Positions 50,319 through 60,800 of a stretch of 64,000 nucleotides of DNA are shown piece after piece. Made by a program: the position numbers and the translations under genes. The notes beneath the pieces are model-generated. The model searched no databases, was not told the DNA's origin, and saw nothing but the letters and a program-made list of their open reading frames with translations. Numbering within the stretch: position 1 is the stretch's first letter; the number at the start of each line of letters is the position of its first letter. Source of the stretch: Eledone cirrhosa (taxonomy: Eukaryota > Mollusca > Cephalopoda > Octopoda > Eledonidae); contig OZ024743.1 of NCBI GenBank assembly GCA_964016885.1, positions 183,267,990 through 183,331,989 on the forward strand. Direction: 5' to 3'.

Positions 50319-53300
50319 CTGTAATGAAGAAGAATAAAATTAAATAATATATAAAGTAAGAAAGGGCAGACAAAAACAAAGAAATAGAAACAGACCCCCC
50401 CCCCCATCACCATTATTATCATTAATTCTAACCGTTTCATGACTGTCTTTCTAATGAAACAATGTATTTCACTTAATTAATGAAGAATTTGGAAGGATTT
50501 ACTAAAATTGTTAATACTTCATAAATAAGAGTATTTGTATCATAACAAAAGGTTTTTATATAGAATTATATTGGAACCCAATTAAATAAGAACCCTTTAA
50601 AACGAGCGATTTTATTTTATAGAACCAAAGCCAGTTTTGGCCAGGTTAGTATCAAAATAGTTAAACCAACAAAAGAGCCAGTATATGGTTGCTCAATCAG
50701 CTAAAAATAGCAGTCAAATTTTACCCTACTATCTTAATAGATAAATAGCCCTGATAATATCAGTTTTATGTAATTTATGTCTTTCTGCTATAAGTTGGTC
50801 ATCAGGTTTCTGGGACCTGGTGTTGTCTAGTCAACTGAAACTATTTTCTCCTAGTTCTTCTTAAGTCAACTCTTCACTCTTAATTCTATTGTTCAGTTAC
50901 ATCATGTACTGAAACTAATGTAATTGTTAACAACAACAACGAACAAAATCCCAGACCTCATTCACTTACCAAGTGGGGTGGAACTCATCAAATCAGACCA
51001 AGGGAACAATGTTTCCATTGTTGATACTATCTACTGGTCACAACATAAAATAAAGTATCTTGCTCAAGAACATAACACATCATCAGGTCTAGGAACTGAA
51101 CTCACAACCTCATGACTGTGAATCAAACTTCCTAACCACTACGTTATCACCATCATCATTTAATGCATGTTTTCCTGGGTGACTTTTACCAACTGATGTC
51201 TCCAATCCTGAGGAGTTAAGTAACAAAGTTAGTTGTGTGACAACAAAAGAAATGTTTTTACCTCTTCATGAGATTGTGGTAGTCCTAGACGTTTCTGTCG
51301 CTCGTTGTGCATTAGTTCATGTAGTTTCATTTGTTCATCTTCTTTTAAATCTGACATTGGTCGTGAACAGTCAATTTCACGTACATTAATCTTAGGTTCA
51401 TTAACAAACACAGCTTCCCACCAACGTTCTTGCACTTTTTCTAAAGATATCTGCAAAAATATTAAATAAAGTAGCTTCAATGTAAGTTATGAATTATTGG
51501 TTATTTTAAAGTGTTTATATTTATCTAAACCGTCCATCATAACTTTATGTTAGAGTCTTTAAGTCATATTCCAAACACCAGCTTCATATGAGAAAGTTAG
51601 TTATATTACTAAATTCCTTCAAATTCTGAATTATTATCAAAATAATTTGAAATCATAGGCAGTGCCTTTCATAGAAATATGGTAATGAAAGGGTTAAAGA
51701 CATAGACAATGTCTTTCATTAAAAATAGGGTAATGAAAGAGTTAGATATAGGCAGTATCTTTCATTAGAAATATGGTAATGAAAGGGTTAATAACATAGA
51801 CAGTGTCTTTCATTAGAAATATGGTAATGAAAAGGTTAATAACATAGACAGTGTCTTTCATTAGAAATATGGTAATGAAAGGATTAATGACATAGGTAGT
51901 ATCTTTCATTAGCAATAAGGTAATGAAAGGGTTTAACAGAGAATGTAAAGGGACATAACTAGAATCTAAGCATTGTTTGTGGTGAACAGAAATAACGAAG
52001 TAGATGAACCTCATTAATATTTAGTTTTTCACAGTATGTTATCAATATAAACAATAGAAAATGAAATAAATTGTCTCCCTACATGAACATGTTCTCCAGG
52101 AATCAAACTCCACATACAATCCTCTTTGTGAATCTCCCACATTAGATCATCATCTACCAGAATATTTTCTTCTCCATTGTCATCTGTATAGGAAATCTTG
52201 AGATGTTTTTTATTAAACACAACTTTTACTTGTTTCCCCTTAACCAAATGTTTTGGAGCCTGAAACAAAAAAAAAAACAAAAAACAATCATCATTATCAT
52301 TTCTGTGTTCCTCACCCTTTTTATAGAAACTCCCAAACCACCCCAGACCTATTTTAAGCATTTAAATTAAAACTTCCCATCATAATTTATCTCAGAATAT
52401 TTTATGTTCCTAACACCAGCTTTCTAACAATAAAGTTTGTTATTTCCCTAAACACCCCACCTAAATTTTCTTATTTTCAAAATTGATTGAGAATATATAG
52501 GCAGTGTATCTCATCAGAAATATAGTATTGAAAGGGTTAAACATATTATTTTCATTATCAAAATTGAATTCAAAGTTGCCCACTCTTAATACTTATTTTT
52601 GATATTATTTGATAGAAACATAAAGTGAAAAATAAACATTTTTTGTTTTCCATTTGTATAGCTGCAAAAAGATAATCCTGTTTTTAATGTTAACTACACA
52701 TGGATCACTATCAGTAATAGACTGGGACCAAGAATAATTTAACTGCAATAAAACTGTTTATTCTACACATAGATCACTATCAGTAATAGCCTGGACCAAG
52801 AATAATTTAACTGCAATAAATTCAGTATTCATGCCAACCCTTCCCTATGGTCATGAATTTTGGATAATGAACGAAAGAATACGATCGTGAATACAAGGGT
52901 CTTTAGAGTAAGATTATTCGATAGAGTGTGTAGCTCGGAGATCAGAGTGTCACTCCAGGTAGAGCCTCTACTTCTCCAAATTGAGAGATCACAGCTCCGA
53001 TACTATGAGCATGTGGTTAAAATGTCTCAGGAAAGAATCACTCGACAGACTTTACAGGTAAAATCAGCCAAGCAAGATAGCTGGATAACATCAATGAGCT
53101 TGGCTGGTCACGCTTGGAAATCCAGCTGGCTCAGTTGGAGATGGTTGCTTCTGACAGAACCTGCTGGAAGGAGTGTTTGAAGACTCCGCCCCCACAACTA
53201 TCTCAGGAATAAGTGGGTTAAGAAAAAGAAAACTGTTTACTCTACCTTTACTCTGAGGTCACAATCAGTAATAGACTGGGACCATGAATAATTTTCTCGC

Positions 53301-56300
53301 TCAGCTCCGTTGTAACATTCAGAATCTGCTTGGTAGTTTGAGGGGGAACTGAAATAACAAACATATATTAAACAGTGAACAGAAACCATACCAAAAAGGG
53401 TTTAGAGGACCTTTCAGTCACAACATGACAACCTCTAGTGCTTGTGCTACAAAAAAATGTACCCTGTACACCCTGTAAGGTGACTGGTGTTAGGAATGCC
53501 ATCCAGCTGTAGAAATTATGCCAAAAAGGGTTTAGAGGACCCTTCAGTCACAACATGACCTCTAGTGTTGGTGTCATGTAAAATGAACCCGGTAAGGTGG
53601 TTGCTGATAGAAAGGGCATCCAGCTGTAAAAAGCATGGAAATCTCCTTAGTGTTGGTGCTATGATAAAATACATTCAGTACACTCAGTAGAGTGTGGGAA
53701 CGTTTGTGAGATTCAACCCCTAAACCTATCTGAGAGATCAATGGTTCCGATAAAGTATTGACTATCTAACATTTGCTAGCAGGGAAAATAGATCTTAAAT
53801 AATAATAATGATGACAATGGTATCATATCATGACAGGGGGTATCATACCAAAAGATTGGTGCAGCAGCATCATTGTCAACTGCTACAAAGGTAAAAGTGA
53901 TGCACTAGATAGAAGAAACTATATAGGTATAAAGCTGATGGACCAGGTCATGAATGTAACGGAAAGAGTTATAGCACATTTGATTAGGGACCAGGTAAAA
54001 CTAAATGAGATGCAATTTGGGTTTGTACCAGGAAAAGGCACCACTGATGCCCTCTTCCTTGTAAGGCAGTTACAGGAAAAGTACCTAGCTAAAAGTAAGC
54101 CGCTCTACCTGGCATTCGTCGATCTGGAAAAAGCCTTCGACAGAGTCCCCCGTGCTATAATCTGGTGGGCTCTTAGAAAATTAAGAGCAGATGAATGACT
54201 TGTGAAAGCTGTACAAGCCATGTATAGAGGAGCAGTCAGCAAAGTTAGAGTTAACAATGAATATAGCGAGGAATTTAACATACAGGTCGGTGTCCACCAG
54301 GGCTCTGTTCTTAGCCCTCTCCTGTTCATTTTAGTTTTGCTGGCAATAACAGAGGAGTTTAAGACCGGATGCCCATGGGAACTTCTGTATGCGGATGATC
54401 TCCCACTTATAGCTGAATCCATGGTGGAACTAGAGAAGAAATTCCAAACATGGAAGCAGGGACTAGAAAGAAAGGGTCTCAAACAAGCACCACCAAACTC
54501 TGGGAGGGCTCTGTAGAAACAGTAGACAGCTTCTGCTACCTAGGTGACCGAATTAGCAGCGGAGGTGGGTGTTCGGAAAGTACAATAACTAGGGTAAGAA
54601 CAGGATGGAAGAAGTTCAGGGAGCTACTGCCACTGCTAGCTGCAAAAGGCTTTTCCATCAAAATTAAAGGCAGACTGTATGATGCGGGTATACAAACAGC
54701 AATGTTACATGGAAGTGAAACCTGGGCGCTATCTGTAGAAAACTTGCGCAGATTAGAAAGAAACGAAGTCTGCATGCTCCGATGGATGTGTAATAGTAAT
54801 ATACACGAACGGCTAAGCATAAACGAATTGAGAGAGAGACTGAGCATCAGAGGAATAAAATGCTGTGTGCAAGAGAGGAGGTTACGTTGGTGTGGACAAT
54901 TGATGCATATGAAGGATGACAGCTGCATAAAAAGGTGCAGAGCACTAGAAGTTGATGGAAGCCGCAGAGTGGGGAGACCCAAGAAGACCTGGGATGAGGT
55001 GATAAAGGCCGACCTTACCCAATTGCACCTCTCAAGAGCAATGACACATGACCGTGACTTCTGGCGTCATGCAGTAATACAGAAGACCCGATCACCCACA
55101 GGAACAAGCCGAAGCTGAAGCATATAGACAATATGCCCCCCACCGCAAAAAAGCACCCAGCCCACACTGTAAAGTGGACGCCACGGAAAAAAGCATCCCA
55201 GCACTCACTGTAAATGAGGTTGGTGTTAGGAAGGGCATCCAGCTGTAGAAATCAAGCCAGAATCAGTTCCCGTATGAGCAAGACAAGGTCAGCCGACTGG
55301 ACACTGCCCACAACAGGACAACCCGTCTAACCCATACTAGCATGGAAGAATGGACGTAAAATGATGATGATGAATGATGATGATGATACTATTGGCAGTT
55401 GTTTTTTTATTTAACTATTTTTAAAATTTACATTATATTGGATCATATCAAAGTATTTATTTGTAAGAAAAACTCAGTTTTCAATATACAAACTTTTTAT
55501 TAAATATTGACATTGGGGGAGTTGAATAAAGCAAATCTTAAACATTTTCTTTTAAACAATTGACAAGATCCAAGACCTCATTTGTTTACTGAGTTGGGGT
55601 GGGACTCGTAAAATTGGGCCAAGGAAACAATGTTTCATTGATCTTTCTATTGCTGATACATATACACAGAATATGAAAGGAAAAAAGTAAACTATTCAAT
55701 AAACATCCAAATGATTGAAGAAATATTGAAATGTAGTTGTCCCAATATTGACTGATAATCAATCACTGGAAATAATAGTTGAGAAAATCAGGTAAAATAT
55801 TTGTGGAGAAATAAAAATATGAACAGAGGTGTCACTGTCCACTTTATTATGTCTCTAGTAACTATTATCTATAGTGGACAAAGGTGTCTGTCTACATTAA
55901 CCCTTTAGAATTTACATTACTCTATATCTGCTATTGTATTTTCACAGTAAAGGCTTTACCTCACATAATACTGAATCTACGAGATTTTTATATTATTTAT
56001 TTTGAAAACCATACCTTAACATAAGTATGTCTGCTTTCCCTGCTAATAAGAGTTGGACAGGTCTACATTGATCAAGTCAGTACTGATGAGGAGTTACTGA
56101 CCTCCTAGTCAGGCCTGACGTCTACATAGACCAAGTCAATACTGAAATAGGGCTACTGACCTCCTAGACAGGCCAGGAGTCTGTTATCTTGCTTACAAAT
56201 GGTCTCAAGTTCTACCAAGTGCACAAAAGAGATTGTCATGTTTTTGACACAACTGAAGGGTCCTCCTAAACCTTTGTTTGGCAGGCTTTATATGGCTGGA

Positions 56301-57786
56301 TACCCTTCCTATCACCAACCACTTTACAGAGTTACTGGGTGTTTATCATGTAAATCACCAACACTAGGACACCTATCAAGTCCTTTACACAACTAGACTT
56401 TTTTCCATTTCCTTCAATTTCACCTGCTTAAGAAATGCAGTCACAACCACATATTAAGATAGTAAAGTTTTCTCAACAAAATATGTTTGGAGTGATAAGT
56501 GTTCATATGAAAAAACAATATTGCAAAAAAAAATAAAAAAATTGAGAAACCTACTCAGAACTGCTTTTGCTAGAACTTTCTCCAGTTGCTTTTTTCTCAT
56601 TCTCAGAAGTGCCTAATTCTGAAGGTTGTTTGCTCTGCTGTGAATTAACTTCAGATTTTTGGTCCATAGCTTGATTTGTTTTAGATGATTTATTGGGACT
56701 TTCAGCTTTTGAAGTTCTTTTTTCTATGAAAAAGAATAGAGGCTTATCATCAAAATTTATCTTTACAGGGTATTATAAAATTATGTTTCCCTTAGATAAA
56801 ATATATTACATTAGCCTAATTTAAAGTGAATAATTGCTTTAGTCTAATTTAAAATAATTAATTGGTTTAGCCTAATTTAAAGTAATTATCTCTTCTTCTT
56901 CTTCAGTCATCCCACCATTGAGGGTGAAGTAAAGTTATCACTCCTATTTAATATTTAGGTAAAAGTCCAGGTAATTTAGGGGAAGGGCAAAGTTGATTAA
57001 ATTAATCCCAGTACTTGACTGGTATTTTATTTTATCAATCTCAGAAGAAAGGCAAAGTTGACCTTGGTGGGATTTGAACTCAGGACAAATACCTAAATGG
57101 CATTTTATCCAATGTACTACCAATTCTGCTAATCCACCACACTACTATCAAATATTAAAGCAATCTTCTTCTTTGCCCACTTATTCCTTGGAGAGTCATG
57201 GGGGCAGGGTCCTCAAGCATACTTTCTAGTGGGTCCTGTCAGAAGCAACTGTCTCCAATCGATGCAGCTGGATCACTAAAGAATACCAGCTGAGTTCATG
57301 GATGTTATTCAACCACATTGCTCATGGTCTACCTCGAAGTCTCCTGTCTATGGCATACAACTATGCAACATTTCACATACACACATATACACACACAAAT
57401 TGGTCAACCTGGGACTACAGTAGAAGACATTTGAAACATGCTGTGGGACTGAACTCAAAAGTATATGGTTCTCAAGTAAACATTTTAACAAGGTTATCCA
57501 TAACTATACCTATAATTACAATTCCTCATCATCAAATATCTTCCATGTTTGCATATGTTAGACTTGTGCTGAAGTTAGACATGTTAAGTGACTTCATCTT
57601 GCTTGTACCCTCTGTTTGTGTTAGGAAGGGCCTCCAGCCATAGCTATCAAGCCAAAATACAGATCATATGATGCAAAACCTGATCACCTGACCTGACTTG
57701 TCTCATAACGTAACAACCTGACTAACCCACGCAAGCATGGAAAGTTGGCGTTAAATGATGATGATGATGTTTGTTATATATATATA

Positions 57787-57826
<40 letters not shown>

Positions 57827-60800
57827 GTAAACAAACCTCCATATTTCTGCTTCTTAGTGTCAACATCACTTTGGATCATCATTTTCTCTGGATCTTTCTT
57901 TGCCATGTCTTCAAACTGACGGTAGGACTAAAATGAAATGTAAAAATAATGATTTCTTTCCCAGATACAAAATGGATCAAGGTGACTCTAAATAGCACAG
58001 ATTGGAGCAGTTCCAGAAAATCTACAAAAGTCATGGCTGCAGTCCATTTTTAGAGAAAATAACATATAGCCCACAAGTTACCCTTTGATCTGCCCTAGTT
58101 TATCATTTAGTCAGGAGAAAGGGCAGTGCCCCTGACTCTTTTCAGAGCCTCTAAGACTGGTGGGTAGGAAGGCGGAAGGTGTCTTCAAAGGGACCTACCA
58201 CAGTGACATCTCAGACCCCCAAAGACATCAGCTCCCACTCTAAGGGCAATTGAGATGCGGAGCTCATCCTGACTGAGAAGACCAATGTTGGCCACAGACA
58301 GGGCATCAGTCCCCTGAGAACTTTGCACTTGCAGAAAGTAGGCTACACCTTGAAAATTAAATTCATCAAATTGATCAAAAAGAAAGTTAAAAGTTTCGCT
58401 CAAACGCAGATTGTCCCATACTCTCAGCTTCCACTTATCCTCATCAGTAATAGGAAGTGACAAACCCAGCTCTCTCCACTGTAGTAAAGCTTTATCCATC
58501 TCCTTGGTGGAACTAGTCCATGTTGGAATGGAGAGGATTTCCATGTGTCTAACACACGTGGGCATGCCCACAAAGTCAGAAAACAGCACAGCTCCCATGA
58601 CTTTCGGAAACATTTTTTTCACGCTCAGATTTGCTGAAGCATGGAACAAACTACCTGTATCAGTTATTAGCTGTCGAGACACTGCATCCTTTAAAACCTC
58701 CATGCTTCCTGAGATTCGCCAACACTACACCTAATATTCCCCCTCCATACACACGCACCCATGTATATCATGACTCATTCACTATTCACTTCCCTGACAT
58801 TTGTATATTATTCTATGTACTATACATGCACCTTTGATGAGTTTTAGTGCACCTGAGCACTGTACACAATAATTTTCATTATTATTAAAGGAGAGCAAGT
58901 GTAGATGGAGGAAAGAAAGCAAGGTAGAGACAAAGATGAGCATTTGCACAGACTGAGACCTCCAAACTGTTTGGGCAAGGCAGCCTGGTTGCGGGACTCT
59001 AGAAAGAATCTGGCATTGACCAAGCTCTCCTTTAAATTCGGTGATTGTTCATTGTTTGGAACTGAGATGAGCAGTAGTTGGGGTTGAATCAAACAGCTTG
59101 AACTGTCATTTGAGGGAAAGATGTAAGGGATCCAAATTTCGTGTTGGACACGTGGAGAGAGACTAGGGGGAACAAGAATAGTTTCTGCCATTCCGAGATG
59201 TCGTTGGATAGACAGATGTTCTTTAACAACTTGGAGAGAGCATGGGCAAAACAGGTCCAAGCTCCCTTTGGGATTTGGTCGATGAGTTTCAACTTAAACA
59301 AGCCCCAGAGACAGTGGCAAAATCCTCAACAGGCATCTGGACATCAGATCAAGGTTCTGACCTGTGAAGTAAGTTGGAGCTGAAATAGCATTGGTTACAC
59401 GTTCAGTTTGAACCTTAGTAATATCAACACAGCTCCCGTGATAACTTAGGCTACATAAGTGACATTTGTCGGTCTTCAAATATTGACTTATACAGGAAAT
59501 GCAGTTATAACAAGGTTAAAGTTAACACCTGTGTGAAGAATTATTTTGTGTCAAAGTACTAAAATACTTTAATTTGTAAGACCAAAGGCTTTAGAAATGG
59601 ACATAAAATCCACTTTGAGTAAAATATTTAATGTTAGAAATGGGCATAAAATCCACTTACTTTGAGTAAAATATTTAATGCCATTCCAGGAGGAAATCCT
59701 TTGGTGTCATTTTTATCTCTGAGTAGATGGTAAAAGTCAGTTCTGGAACAATAAAATAAAATATAAAAAAAAAGGTAATGTACAAACTCATAGTTTCCCA
59801 TAACTGTTAGTCCAACAGAGAGAGGAAGATGGAGAGAGACAGTTGTAAATTAGGAAATAATACTATTAAAATATACAGAAAAAGGTGAAGTCTCACGATC
59901 GGTATTTGAAGCAGTGATCATGATACATGTATCTCAGTAGGTGTGTGGAAACACCACTAATGTTTCAGATGAAGTCTCACTAAGGGTATATGAAGCTGTG
60001 ATCAAGATACAGGTATCTCAGTAACTGTGTGGAACACTACAGTTTTAGGCGAAGTCTTACTATGAGTATTTTAAGCCATCTCAGTGACTGTGTTTCAGGA
60101 TTTTGTCCATTTTCAGTGACCTTTATTCACTAGGTATTGAGGCAAAAATAAGTTTATATATATTTTGCATATAGTACATCTAAGGTGATGCTCATTTGCA
60201 TATAGTGTCATGGCACGAGCTTGAAGAACTGGACTTAATTGATAATAACATTAACATGGCCTGATTTATAACGGGGTTTTAACACAGCTGTCGAGGTAGC
60301 TGTGGCATCATCATCATCATCATCATTGTAACCACAGTCAAACATTCCTGACAAAGTCTCTCCACAATTCCTGATTTTCCATTGCTCCTGGCAACTGCTC
60401 CCTACTGAGGCTTGTATTGTCCAAGAGTTGATTGATGAAGGTTCAAGCAGGTCTTCCTCTACAGCATCTCCCATGAATTGGTTCTCACAATAGTAGCTTG
60501 TGTATAACTTCCTCTACTGTGTCTCCCATGAGTTGGTTCCCACAATAGTAACTTGTGTATAACTTCCTCTATTGTGTCTCCCATGAGTTAGTTACCACAA
60601 CAGTAGCTCGTGTATAACTGCTTACTTCTCCAGCAATGCCCTGCAAATCATAACAGTCTTTGAGCAATTGTAGTTGTTATTTTGGGCAAGTTTCTGTATA
60701 AACTTTCATTTGTATTACACTGACACCATTTTATGTTTTGTACAACTCAAAACATTTTAGTGTATGCACCATCTAGTTTCTTCTCAAGTGCTTTTGTCAA

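Noticed and set aside
57302..57643. 113-codon + strand frame in NUDCD3 intron 3
   Set aside because: Its start overlaps an antisense LINE fragment, and there are no domain or splice-consistent borders.
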